This document shows positions 22,528 through 35,990 of a stretch of DNA of 64,000 bases, piece by piece. This stretch comes from Deinococcus sp. KNUC1210. Its GTDB lineage: Bacteria > Deinococcota > Deinococci > Deinococcales > Deinococcaceae. Below the pieces are notes generated by a model. That model was not told where the DNA came from and ran no database searches. It saw only the letters and a list, made by a program, of their open reading frames with translations. The position numbers and the translations under genes were made by a program. Within the stretch, counting starts at the first letter, position 1. Each line of letters begins with the position of its first letter. The stretch is taken from positions 2,495,001-2,559,000 of the forward strand of contig NZ_CP092190.1 in assembly GCF_022344005.1 (NCBI RefSeq), read 5' to 3'.

Positions 22528-23118
22528 TCAGGAGGTGACTTTTGCGGAGCGGGCGCGGCGCGGCAACAGGACCAGTGCGCCGCAGAGGGTCAGCAGCACC
22601 GTTGAGGTCCAGACCACCGGAGACAGTCCGAAATGAATGCCCGCCCAGGCGGTGTGCAGCGCTGACAGCAGCGTCAGCCAGGGTCCGGCGCGGTGCAGGC
22701 GTTTCCACTGTCTGCCCAGCCGCCGCTGCGCCCAGTTGGTCGAGGTCAGGGCCAGCGGCAACAGGCCCACCAGCGCCACGACGCCGACGCCGATGGCTGC
22801 CTGGGTCGTCTGGTTCAGAAACAGCAGGTTCTCGGGGTCGCCCTGAAGCACCTGCTGGAGGGCCAGCCAGCCGTGGATCAGGCCGTAGGCAAAGGCCGAC
22901 AGACCCAGCACACGGCGGTAGGCCTTCCAGCGCGGCAGCCAGCGGGTCGCCAGAATCAGCAGCAGGGCCAGCAGACACAGGAATCCGTACACTTCCTCAC
23001 GCCGCTCGGCCAGTGCTCCTGGCGGGGCCAGCAGCCGCAGCAGCAGTTCGGCATTCAGCGCCACAAGCAGCGCGGCGGTCAGCTGTGTCCAGCCGGAAGC
23101 GTGAGAGCGCTGTGTCAT
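22528..23118 (-). CDS. Ferric-reductase-like membrane protein (MsrQ/YedZ type)
   Basis: A 196-residue protein with about six membrane helices. The pattern YRRVLGLSAFAYGLIHGWLA and, later, RRLGRQWKRLHRAGPWLTLLSALHTAW carries paired His residues placed as in the haem-binding helices of MsrQ/ferric-reductase-like proteins. The conserved S-x-N-x-x-x-R-x-L-G-x-x-W-x-x-L-H is clear. It could pass electrons to a periplasmic reductase, but no msrP is visible nearby. It is four bases from the YcnI gene, so they are probably one operon. Confidence 0.78.
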   Translation of the reverse strand: MTQRSHASGWTQLTAALLVALNAELLLRLLAPPGALAERREEVYGFLCLLALLLILATRWLPRWKAYRRVLGLSAFAYGLIHGWLALQQVLQGDPENLLFLNQTTQAAIGVGVVALVGLLPLALTSTNWAQRRLGRQWKRLHRAGPWLTLLSALHTAWAGIHFGLSPVVWTSTVLLTLCGALVLLPRRARSAKVTS

Positions 23119-23122
23119 CGGC

Positions 23123-23572
23123 TTACTTCAGCGTCACTTTGCTGGCGGGCGTGGCGGGGTCGCTGTCGTCCCAGCTCACCACGCTGCCGTCGGCATACGT
23201 CTGATACACCTTCCAGCTCAGGGTTCCGGCATCGGCAGGATTGGTGGCGCTGAACAGGAAGCGCTGAAATTCCATCGGCCCGATGCGGCCCTTCCAGACG
23301 ATTTCGGTGATCAGGCCGTTTGCGTCGGTCTTGACGTTGCGAACGAAGCCGGGAACCGGCAGGAAACGCGTGACCCTGACACCGCTGGGCACGATCAGCC
23401 GCACCTGGACGGTCGCCAGGTCCTTCTCGACCGGTACCTGAAGGCGGTACGTTTCAGACGCGCCCACTTTGCTCTCGGCCAGGCCCGTTTCGGTACGCAC
23501 GACGGCGTGGGCGGCGGCAATGGACAGCAGGGCAGTTGTGATCAGGGCCAGCAGGGGTCGGATGATCTTCAT
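23123..23572 (-). CDS. YcnI-like (DUF1775) secreted protein
   Basis: A 149-residue protein with a signal peptide ([15 protein letters not shown]) whose predicted cleavage leaves an N-terminal His (HAVVRTETG). The body follows the YcnI pattern: [38 protein letters not shown] and [30 protein letters not shown]. YcnI proteins bind copper through the mature N-terminal His. The usual C-terminal membrane anchor is absent, so this form is probably free in the periplasm. Start ATG 23572 has GAGG upstream. Confidence 0.85.
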   Translation of the reverse strand: MKIIRPLLALITTALLSIAAAHAVVRTETGLAESKVGASETYRLQVPVEKDLATVQVRLIVPSGVRVTRFLPVPGFVRNVKTDANGLITEIVWKGRIGPMEFQRFLFSATNPADAGTLSWKVYQTYADGSVVSWDDSDPATPASKVTLK

Positions 23573-23690
23573 GGAAACCTCGAAGGCAAGGCAGCGCCCA
23601 CAGAGGACGCGCCTGGAAAGACGGTGAACCGGAAATGGCAGGGAAGCGGAGGCAACAAACGACGCCTCATCACGCTTCCCGCATCACTTA

Positions 23691-24215
23691 TCACATCTGT
23701 TCGGGTGGTCCCCGTGCCGTTGCCCGCAGAATTCGCAGCGCCTCCTGGACGGCTCTGGGAGGTCTCAGGTGCAGCCGGATCAGTGGCAGCAGCGGCGGTG
23801 TCCACAGCAGCGGCAGCAGCGCCAGCGGCGGCATACAGCACAGGCTCTGAGCAAGGTGATGCGTGCCCGGATGCAGGGGTGCAGGCGTCTGGGTGGGCGC
23901 GGTGTCTGGCGGCATCGCGGCCATATTCATCTGTGCTTCATGCACGTGGGCAACCGGCGCGGCCTCCAGCAGAGACGCCACCATCTGCGGCATGTTCATG
24001 CCAGCGGGCATCGCGGCATGCAGGCCCACCTGAAGGGCAAACAGCGTCGCTGCCAGCCACAGCACCACCCGGCCAGAAAACAGCCGGGAGGCCCGCTGGA
24101 GGCTGATACGCCGCGTCACACCGCATGATGGCACGCCAGAAACGGGACAGTCCGCCCGGCGTGACAAAATAGGAACTTTCACCCGGTATAACTTCTCAGC
24201 CGCAGGCGTTACCAT
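23691..24215 (-). CDS. His/Met-rich membrane protein, putative metal handling
   Basis: The frame from ATG 24215 encodes 174 residues, but the true start is uncertain; no good ribosome site or -10 was found. One hydrophobic segment (VVLWLAATLFALQVGLH) is followed by a Met/His-rich stretch (GMNMPQM, HVHEAQMNMAAM), HPGTHHLAQSLCCMPP, and a second proline-broken hydrophobic region (LALLPLLWTPPLLPL). The composition resembles small DUF2946-type proteins found beside copper transport genes. It is upstream of and in line with YcnI. Function is inferred only. Confidence 0.55.
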   Translation of the reverse strand: MVTPAAEKLYRVKVPILSRRADCPVSGVPSCGVTRRISLQRASRLFSGRVVLWLAATLFALQVGLHAAMPAGMNMPQMVASLLEAAPVAHVHEAQMNMAAMPPDTAPTQTPAPLHPGTHHLAQSLCCMPPLALLPLLWTPPLLPLIRLHLRPPRAVQEALRILRATARGPPEQM

Positions 24216-24310
24216 GATCGGGTCTTCATTTCGCTGTGGCCCCTGTTCTGGTGGGCCGCCTGCCGCATCTCAGAGTGCCGCGTCTTACTTGTATTGCCAG
24301 GAGAGTGCCC

Positions 24311-25555
<1,245 letters not shown>

Positions 25556-25563
<8 letters not shown>

Positions 25564-26395
25564 ACAGACCAAGCCGACGGCAAACAGGCATCCGGGATTC
25601 GAGTCTCTGAGCGGCAAGGTGGTGGTGGTCACGGGGAGCGCGTCGGGCATCGGACTGGCGCTGGCGCGGCGCTTCGTGCAGGAGGGAGCGCGGGTGATCG
25701 GCAGCGACCTGAATGCCGAGGTGGGCGCTCAGAAGGCCGCTGAACTGGGCATTCGCTTCGTGGCCTGCAACGTGGCGCAGGAAGAATCGCTGAAGAACCT
25801 GATCGACGACGTGCAGGCGCACGAAGGTGATATCGACCTGTTCTGCTCGAACGCCGGAATCGCCATCGGTGCGGGGCCGGAGACGCTTGACAAGCACTGG
25901 GAGCTGATCCAGAACGTCAACGTGATGAGCCATGTCTGGGCCGCCCGCCATCTGCTGCCGCGCATGCTGGAGCGTGGCGAGGGCTATCTGCTGAACACTG
26001 CCAGCGCTGCCGGACTTCTGACCGAGCTGCACAGCGCTCCCTACGCCGTGACCAAGCATGCCGCCCTCGCCTTTGCCGAGTGGCTGGCCGTGACCTACGG
26101 CGACCGGGGCATCGGGGTCAGTTGCCTGTGCCCGGAAGGGGTCTGGACGCCGATGATCGAGAACGCGCCGATTCTGCAACTCACGGCAGTGAGCACCGAC
26201 CTGCTGGCAGACCGGGTGATGGAAGCGCTGCACGCAGGCAAATTCCTGATTACCACCCACGCCACCACGCTGGCCGGATTTCAGCAGAAGGCCAACGACT
26301 ACGATGTCTGGATCAGCAAGATGAAGCATCTGCGGACCAAGGCGATGGCGCTGCTGGAGCCGGGTCAGACGGCTTCGCTGGGTGCCAAGCCTTGA
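25556..26395 (+). CDS. Short-chain dehydrogenase/reductase
   Basis: A 279-residue classical [22 protein letters not shown] for NAD(P) near residue 25, [11 protein letters not shown], a catalytic Ser in NTASAAGLL, and [13 protein letters not shown] (Y-x3-K). It overlaps the dehydrogenase end by eight bases and the next gene by four. Operon context with an acyl-CoA dehydrogenase and phosphotransferase suggests oxidation of a hydroxyacyl-type intermediate; the substrate is not deducible. Confidence 0.9.
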
Positions 26396-27495
26396 CGCAG
26401 CCTGCCCAGAGCCCGGCTGATACCGCCGCCGTGCGCCCCGGTGAGGAACTGAATCTGGACGCGCTGCGCGGGTATCTGGACGTTCATCTGCCCGGCAGCG
26501 GGGGAACGCTGGAGGTGCAGCAGTTTCCCGGTGGCCACAGCAACCTGACGTACCTGCTGAAGGTGGGCGACGCCGAATACGTGCTGCGCCGCGCTCCGAT
26601 GGGACCGGTTGCGCCCAAAGCGCACGATATGGTGCGCGAGTTTCATCTGCTCTCGCGCATCGCTCCGGTGTTCGCGGCGGCTCCGCGCCCGGTGCTGCTG
26701 TGTGAAGATGCGGGCGTCGTGGGTGCGCCGTTCTTTCTGATGGAGCGGCGGCGCGGCGTGATCATCCGTACCCGCCTGCCGCGTGACTATGCCGGTCTGC
26801 CAGAGGCGCCCAGGCGGGCTTCGGAAGCGCTGGTCGATACGCTTGCCACCCTGCATGCCATCGACATCGCGGCGGCGGGGCTGGACACGCTGGGAAAACC
26901 GGAAGGCTTCAACCGCCGTCAGGTCGAGGGTTGGGCCGGACGATGGAAACGGGCCGAAACGCATCCGACGCCCGAATCCGAACACGTCACCTCGTGGCTG
27001 CTGTCCAACATCCCGCCGGAATCGGCGCACAGTCTGGTTCACAACGATTACAAGCTGGATAACCTGATGTTGGATAGCCACGACCCCGGCGCGGTGGTGG
27101 CGCTGCTCGACTGGGAAATGACGGCCATCGGTGATCCGCTGGTCGATCTGGGCCTGACGCTGTGTTACTGGACGCAGCGCGGCTTCCCCGAGCACATGAA
27201 AACGCAGATCGGAGAGCCGGGCGCGGCCCTGGGCTTTTTTACCCGCGAAGAGTTTCTCGCCCGCTACGCCGAGAAATCCGGGCGCGACGTCGGCAACATC
27301 GGCTGGTATGAAGTGCTGGGAGTCTTCAAGCTGGCAGTGATCCTGCAACAGATTTTTGCCCGCTACCACGCCGGGCAGACGCAGGATGAGCGCTTTGCAC
27401 CGCTGGGCGAACAGGCGCAGTCGCTGATGCGCGAGGCGGCGCGGCAGATCGGCACCTTCTCGCCGGAAACCCCTTCCCAGGAGCCCTCCGCTTGA
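26392..27495 (+). CDS. APH-type phosphotransferase (acyl-CoA-dehydrogenase-associated)
   Basis: The start is TTG 26392 in a TTGA overlap with the SDR stop; in-frame GTG 26431 is an alternative. The 367-residue kinase-fold protein has a Gly-rich loop region (FPGGHSNLTYLLKVGDAEYVLRR), catalytic HNDYKLDNLM and metal-binding LLDWEMTAIGDPLVDLG. This matches the ACAD10 N-terminal kinase group that phosphorylates 4-hydroxyacyl-CoAs before elimination. The neighbouring acyl-CoA dehydrogenase supports that role by analogy. Confidence 0.87.
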   Translation: MTQPAQSPADTAAVRPGEELNLDALRGYLDVHLPGSGGTLEVQQFPGGHSNLTYLLKVGDAEYVLRRAPMGPVAPKAHDMVREFHLLSRIAPVFAAAPRPVLLCEDAGVVGAPFFLMERRRGVIIRTRLPRDYAGLPEAPRRASEALVDTLATLHAIDIAAAGLDTLGKPEGFNRRQVEGWAGRWKRAETHPTPESEHVTSWLLSNIPPESAHSLVHNDYKLDNLMLDSHDPGAVVALLDWEMTAIGDPLVDLGLTLCYWTQRGFPEHMKTQIGEPGAALGFFTREEFLARYAEKSGRDVGNIGWYEVLGVFKLAVILQQIFARYHAGQTQDERFAPLGEQAQSLMREAARQIGTFSPETPSQEPSA

Positions 27496-28187
27496 GCACC
27501 CTGCTGCTGATCCGGCACGGGCAGGCGACCCCCTTCGAGGCCGACACCGATCAGCTCTCGGAACTGGGCGAGCGGCAGGCGCAGGCGGTGGGCGCGTCGC
27601 TGGCACGGGCAGGCGTGGTGCCCACCCGCGTGCTGCACGGCCCGATGGTGCGGCAGCGGCGCAGCGCCGAGCTGGCAGCGCAACCCGGCTGGCCCGCTGC
27701 CGAACGCCTTCCCGGGCTGGCCGAGTACGACGGCGACGGGCAGATGCGCTATCTCGCGCCGCTGCTGGCCCAGCGCGACCCGGCCTTTGCCACGCTGCTT
27801 CAGGAGGCCGAGGAACGCCGCGAGCTTCCCGACCGTAACCGCTCTTTCCAGAAGATGCTGGAACGGCTGCTGGACGTGTATCTGAGCGGCGAACTGGAAC
27901 ACCCGCAGCTGGAGAGCTGGGCTGCCTTCCGGGGGCGGGTGCGCGCTGCCCTGAAAGATATTCTCGGCAGTCCGGGCGGCAGCACCGTGGCGGTCTTTAC
28001 CTCCGGGGGCGTGATCGGCCTGATGGTGGCGAGCGTGCTGGACGCGCCCGACGCCTCGGCCCTGAAGCTGAACTGGCGCGTCAAGAACGCCAGCATCACG
28101 CAGCTTACCTTCGGCAGCGGGCGCGTCAGCCTGGATACATTCAACGAGACGGCCCATCTGGGCGAAGCGCTGCTGAGCTGGCGGTAA
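27492..28187 (+). CDS. Histidine phosphatase superfamily protein
   Basis: A 231-residue protein from TTG 27492 (TTGA overlap). It carries LLLIRHGQATPF (the RHG catalytic His) at residues 4-15, LSELGERQAQAVG, and a later GGVIGLMVASV in place of the common second-His motif region (VFTSGGVIG). It belongs to the phosphoglycerate-mutase-like fold. It is the last gene of the operon, followed by a strong terminator. Substrate unknown. Confidence 0.85.
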   Translation: MSTLLLIRHGQATPFEADTDQLSELGERQAQAVGASLARAGVVPTRVLHGPMVRQRRSAELAAQPGWPAAERLPGLAEYDGDGQMRYLAPLLAQRDPAFATLLQEAEERRELPDRNRSFQKMLERLLDVYLSGELEHPQLESWAAFRGRVRAALKDILGSPGGSTVAVFTSGGVIGLMVASVLDAPDASALKLNWRVKNASITQLTFGSGRVSLDTFNETAHLGEALLSWR

Positions 28188-28209
28188 GGAAAAGAGCAGC
28201 AGAAAAGGA

Positions 28210-28242
28210 GCAGGCCCGTCCGGTTGAACTGGACGGGCCTGC
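28210..28242. terminator. Bidirectional intrinsic terminator
   Basis: Perfect 12-bp stem (GCAGGCCCGTCC with its complement) around a nine-base loop, followed by TTT on the + strand and an A-rich stretch on the other side. It separates two convergent operons. Confidence 0.85.
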
Positions 28243-28255
28243 TTTCTGCTCTCGC

Positions 28256-31659
<3,404 letters not shown>

Positions 31660-31663
<4 letters not shown>

Positions 31664-33468
31664 GGTGCGCCTCCGGGCGTGGTGGCAGGCGTGCTGGGAG
31701 TTGCCGGGGTCGTCTGCCCGTTGCTGCCGCCTTGGCCGCTGCTCTGGCCGTTGTTGTTCTGGCCCCGGAAGCGCCGCGTGCCCGGTGTGGTCTGGGTGTC
31801 AGTGGAGGAGGCCCCCGCTCCCTGCCCTGACTGTCCGCCCTGAATCGTCGGCGCGGCCTGTGTTCCCTGAGTCTGCGTACCCTGCGTCTGGGTACCGTTG
31901 ACACTCTGCCCGGCTGCACCGCTCTGTGTGCCCTGCGTCTGCGTGCCCTGTGCTCCCTGACCCCGCTGAAACTGCCCGCCCTGCCCCGCGCCCCCGGCAG
32001 CGCTGTTGCCGCCCGCCCGTGCGCCCGCTGCGTCGGTGGTGACGGCTGCGCCGTCGAGCAGACCGGAGGGCGGCGTAGAAATCACCTGTGCGCCGTCGTC
32101 GATCCCGCTGACCACCGCCTGCGTTCCGGCCTGCCCGATCACCGTCACGTTATGCAGTTTCGATTTGCTGTTCTCGATGGTGAACACGTAGGTCTGGTCG
32201 TTGTCGGCCTGGAGCGCGGTGCTGGGAATCAGGATGCCCTTGCCCACCGCGCTGCTGTAACTGACCGATCCAGCCGTTCCGAGAGCGGGCGTCGTGCCGG
32301 TCATGAAGCGGGCGGTCAGCGAGACGTTGCCGTTGGTCGGTGCGCCAGCATTCTGGGTGATCTTCAGCGGATACGTCTGCTGACCCACCACGAAGCTCAC
32401 CTCGCGTCCGTCGGTAAAACTGGTGCTCTCGGCGGGCGGCACGCTGAACGTCACCTGTTTGTTGTTCGAGACGATGGTAAACGCGCTCGTTCCGGCGTTC
32501 AGATACTCGCCGCCTGCCACCGAGACAGCGGTGATGGTGCCGTCGAAGGGAGCCACGACCCGCGCATTGCTCACGGCCTGCTGCGCCTGTTTCAGAGAAA
32601 TCTGGGCTTTCTCGACTGCCAGACGCAGCTGAAGCAGCGTGCCGTTCTGGGCGCTGTTGTTCTGATTGACGGCGTTCTGGGCGCTGGTCAGGGTCGAAAG
32701 CGCCTGCTGCACCTGACTGCTGGCGGTGTCGAGCGCGGTCCTGGCGATGCCGCCGATGGCATAGAGTTTCTGGTCGGCGGCATAACTCGTCTGGGCGCTG
32801 CTGTAAGCCGCCTGTGCCGATGCCAGCGCCTGCGCCAGCTGGGCGCGGTTGCCGTTCACGGTCTGCGTCTGGGTCGTCAGCTGTACGCGGGCGGTATCGA
32901 GCGCGTTCTGAGCGCTGTCCACCGCAGAACTCAGGTCGGTGTTGTCGAGAGAGATGATGGTCTGTCCGGCCTTCACGCTGTCGCCCACCTGGGCATTGAT
33001 GGCGCTGACGGTGCCACTGGTGCGGGCTGCCACGGTGCTCTGTTTGCTGGCACTGACGACGCCGGTGGCGCTGCGCTGGGTGGTCAGGGTGCCGCTTTTG
33101 GCCGCTGTCGCCTGCACCGCGATGGTCGCGCCTGAACCGCCCCGGCCGAAGGTTCCGGCACCGCCCCCGAAGCCGCCCGCTGCGCCGCTGCCGCCCCCTG
33201 TGCGCGTACTCCCTGCCCCAAAGCCTCCCGCCCCCGCCCCGAAGCCGCCTGCACCACTGGCAGTGGCGTCGGTGCCGCTGGGTTTTCCGATCAGGTAGCC
33301 GCCGTAGCCCGCCGCCACGATCAGCAGAGGAACGGCGATCCAGGTCCAGCGGCGTGGAGACGCGCCCGGTGCCGGACTGGTGAGCGTCGGCGTCGTGGGA
33401 GGCGGCTTGACGGGCGTCTGACCGGGGATCGGCGGGTCGGCACGGGTCGGTCGGGAGGCTTGATCCAT
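31660..33468 (-). CDS. RND membrane-fusion (HlyD/AcrA-type) adaptor with low-complexity tail
   Basis: ATG 33468 is chosen over TTG 33504. The 602-residue protein has a proline-rich cytoplasmic start, one membrane helix ([20 protein letters not shown]) near residue 45, and a Gly-rich linker. A lipoyl half ([20 protein letters not shown]), a coiled-coil hairpin rich in Ala/Gln (about residues 190-290), the second lipoyl half ([22 protein letters not shown]) and a beta-barrel follow. The last 120 residues are low complexity with TQTQGTQ repeats, Gly and Gln. It connects the pump to the envelope. The tail is unusual. Confidence 0.88.
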
Positions 33469-33659
33469 GCTGTATGCAAGCACTTTCAATCGAAGATTCT
33501 GCAAAGATTCGGTGAAAGTGTCCCGGTCAGATGTTCAGGAAGACCAGAGGAGCCGCACAGATAGAAGTGGAAGGTGTGATGTGAAAGGGGAAATAGCGGC
33601 TGAACTGTCGTCAGGCCCGCTGGTTCCTCTGCGGCGACTGCATTCGGATTTCCTGAGGT

Positions 33660-34448
33660 CTAAGGCGTCAGCTCGCGCAGTTCGGGGGCGAAGACGCGCA
33701 GCTTTCCACCCGGCTGCACCGTCACGATCAGGCTGCCGACGGCGCCCAGCACGCCCGCACCGTGCGGCACAGAGGCTAGCAGCGCGCCTGCCGCGTCCCG
33801 GCGTTCCAGCGCCGCGCCCGTCAGGACGTAGCGCCCGGTGCTGGTTACCAGGGTGGGCGCGTTGGCTGTTCCGACGCCGCCGAATTCGCCCGCCGCCGCC
33901 GCGTACAGGAAGGGGGCCGCCCCGGTGGTCAGCAGGGTGGGCGCGGCGCTGCCGTCCACACGGTACAGGCGGCTGCCCTGAAGGGCATAATCCAGTCCGT
34001 CGCTGCCGGTCAGAACCGTGTCGGGCGCACCCAGCAGACCGGCGCTGCCGACGGCCGCCGCGCTGCCGTCAAATCCCACGGCGCTGCCGTCTTCGCGGTA
34101 CACGCGGCTGCTCGACATCGCCACCACCCGGCCCACCGGCACGCTCACGGGCCTGGCGTCGGCGGTCACGATCAGGCCCGCAGCAGTCAGGGCGGCCCAG
34201 GGCGTGAAGTCGTTGGTCACTGCCTGCCACGCCACCGCCGACGCCGGACCGGGCAGGCGAAGATTGACCTTCTGAAAGCCCGGCGAGCGGGCGAGCCAGA
34301 CCTGCCCACCTTCCAGCCAGATCACCCCGGCAGGCGAAAAGCTGGCCTGAAGCGCGGGTTTCGGAGCACGCTGCACCGATGTGTCGCCCTGCATCACCGG
34401 GGCGCAGGCTCCCAGCAGCAGACTCGCTGCCACGAGCAGGCGTTTCAT
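33660..34448 (-). CDS. Putative lipoprotein with beta-propeller-like repeats
   Basis: The start is ATG 34448, inside the four-base overlap with the murF stop. The N-terminus is a lipoprotein signal (MKRLLVAASLLLGAC, lipobox LGAC). The mature part of the 262 residues consists of repeating beta strands of the type GGQVWLARSPG, DGLDYALQGSRLYRVDG and GGKLRVFAPE, which suggests a small propeller, but no family motif is recognised. Probably anchored in the envelope. Confidence 0.7.
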   Translation of the reverse strand: MKRLLVAASLLLGACAPVMQGDTSVQRAPKPALQASFSPAGVIWLEGGQVWLARSPGFQKVNLRLPGPASAVAWQAVTNDFTPWAALTAAGLIVTADARPVSVPVGRVVAMSSSRVYREDGSAVGFDGSAAAVGSAGLLGAPDTVLTGSDGLDYALQGSRLYRVDGSAAPTLLTTGAAPFLYAAAAGEFGGVGTANAPTLVTSTGRYVLTGAALERRDAAGALLASVPHGAGVLGAVGSLIVTVQPGGKLRVFAPELRELTP

Positions 34449-35737
34449 AGCTGGTCGCGCCGCTCCAACAGCGCTGCAACCACGGTATCCAGCCCCACGC
34501 CCTCGGCAGCCCGTTTTTCCGGCGTCCACGAGATGCCGCGCGAAGCCTTGACCAGCACCACGTCACCCGCCCGCACCTCGCTCAGCAGCGCGTCCAGCAG
34601 TTCCGGCACCGTGGCGTAGGCCTGCTCTCCCAGTTCGGCGGCAAACTGGCCCACACCGTAGCTCAGATCGGTGCATTCGCCCGCATACTCGCCCACGTCG
34701 GCGTGCAGGCTCTGCTCGGCAGCGCCCAGTTCCAGCATGCGCCCCAGCACCGCGATCCGCCGCCCGCCTGCCGCCGGGGTGTGGGTCGCCAGGGCGTTCA
34801 GCGCGGCGAACATGCTCAGCGGCGAGGCGTTGTAGGTATCGTCGATAACGGTGAAGGCACCGGGCAGCACCCGGTAACGTCCACCCGGTACCTCGACATC
34901 TGCCATGCGCTGCGCCGCTTCCGGCAGCTCCAGTCCGGCTTCCTGTCCCAGCACCAGCCCCAGCAGCGCGGCCTCGGCCTGAACGCGGGCGGCACGCGGC
35001 AGCGTCACCTGCACGCCCTGATACACGAAGCTCGCGCCCTCGGCGTCCAGGTTCAGCTCTGCTCCGGTGAAGTCGTTCTGCTCGAAGCCGTAGCTCGGCA
35101 CGCCCGGATAGTAGCTGCTGGCCTGGGCACCGACCAGCGCGCGGGGTGCTTGCAGAATCAGCCCCTTTTCCAGCGCCACGTTCTCGACGGTTCCCAGTGC
35201 CTCCAGATGCGCCGCGCCGATGCTGGTCACGATGCCCACATCCGGCGACACCAGATCTACGAGCTCCGCCATCTCGCCCACGCGGTCTATGCCCATCTCG
35301 ACCACCAGCGGCGCGGCCTGCGCTCCGTATTCGATCAGAAAGCAGGCGATGGCGGGCAGGGTGTTGAAGACCGGCATATACGCCGCCTGAAGCGCTGCCG
35401 CCACATAATTTTTGGCGGTGGTCTTGCCCACGCTGCCGGTAATGCCCACCACCAGCGCATTTTTTGCCCGTTCTGTCCGTGCCCAGGTAAACAGCGCGTC
35501 TCTGGCGTCGGGCACCCGCAGCGCACGCGGCACGTCCAGATCGGTCAGGACGAAGGGTGCGCCCGCATCGAGCGCTGCCTGCACGAAGCGGTTGCCGTGC
35601 ATCGCCTCGCCGGGCAGCGCCACGAACGCCGTGTCGGGGCCAGCCTCCCGCGAGTCCCAGGTCAGCCGCCGCGCAGGGCGGGCCTCCGGGTGAACGTCGG
35701 CCTGAAAGGGGAGGGCATGTGGGTCGAGCAGGGACAT
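34445..35737 (-). CDS. murF: UDP-N-acetylmuramoyl-tripeptide--D-alanyl-D-alanine ligase
   Basis: A 430-residue Mur ligase: DSREAGPDTAFVALPGE near the N-terminus, ATP-binding GITGSVGKTTAKNYV near residue 98, EMGIDRVGEMAEL, and the C-terminal DDTYNASPLSM and AVLGRMLELG. It adds D-Ala-D-Ala to the peptidoglycan precursor. The start ATG 35737 has TAGCCT (35749-35744) exactly six bases upstream (leaderless). The lipoprotein gene is coupled to its stop. Confidence 0.93.
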   Translation of the reverse strand: MSLLDPHALPFQADVHPEARPARRLTWDSREAGPDTAFVALPGEAMHGNRFVQAALDAGAPFVLTDLDVPRALRVPDARDALFTWARTERAKNALVVGITGSVGKTTAKNYVAAALQAAYMPVFNTLPAIACFLIEYGAQAAPLVVEMGIDRVGEMAELVDLVSPDVGIVTSIGAAHLEALGTVENVALEKGLILQAPRALVGAQASSYYPGVPSYGFEQNDFTGAELNLDAEGASFVYQGVQVTLPRAARVQAEAALLGLVLGQEAGLELPEAAQRMADVEVPGGRYRVLPGAFTVIDDTYNASPLSMFAALNALATHTPAAGGRRIAVLGRMLELGAAEQSLHADVGEYAGECTDLSYGVGQFAAELGEQAYATVPELLDALLSEVRAGDVVLVKASRGISWTPEKRAAEGVGLDTVVAALLERRDQL

Positions 35738-35775
35738 GGATTCAGGCTAACAGGTCGCGGTGAGGGCGCACACAA

Positions 35776-35810
35776 AAGCGGAACCGGAGGCATGTCCAAC
35801 CCCCGGTTCC
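35776..35810 (-). terminator. Intrinsic terminator of the permuted tRNA-like array
   Basis: On the - strand GGAACCGGGGG pairs with CCTCCGGTTCC (one G-T pair) around an eight-base loop, followed by GCTTTTGT. It ends the transcript that contains both tRNA-like units. Confidence 0.8.
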
Positions 35811-35847
35811 AGGTGTGCCGCCCAATTGGACACACTTCCACGTTTAA

Positions 35848-35970
35848 GCCATCAGTTCATTTTGAAGAAGCCATGCTCTACCGGCTGAGCTACCGCTCCG
35901 AACTGCTCTGAAGATCTGGAGGAGCGGAGAAGAATCGAACTTCTGGCCCTGGCTTGTTCCGACTGCTGGC
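35848..35970 (-). ncRNA. Circularly permuted tRNA-like RNA, unit B
   Basis: On the - strand the 3' half comes first: anticodon-stem strand AAGCCA (35955-35950), T-arm AGAAG-TTCGATT-CTTCT (35944-35928), acceptor CCGCTCC (35927-35921), discriminator T and CCA (35919-35917). After a 17-base spacer comes the 5' half: acceptor GGAGCGG (35899-35893), TA, D-arm GCTC-AGCCGGTA-GAGC (35890-35875), and anticodon-stem strand TGGCTT (35873-35868). Acceptor (7 of 7) and anticodon stems (6 bp) pair perfectly only in permuted order. An outer helix GCCAGCAGT/ACTGATGGC (8 of 9 pairs) closes the unit. Joining the halves would give a loop CTTCAAC-like (anticodon UCA, if so). Alternative: tRNA-mimicking Y RNA. 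Confidence 0.62.
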
Positions 35971-35990
35971 ACTTGATGAAGCGCGAGAGC

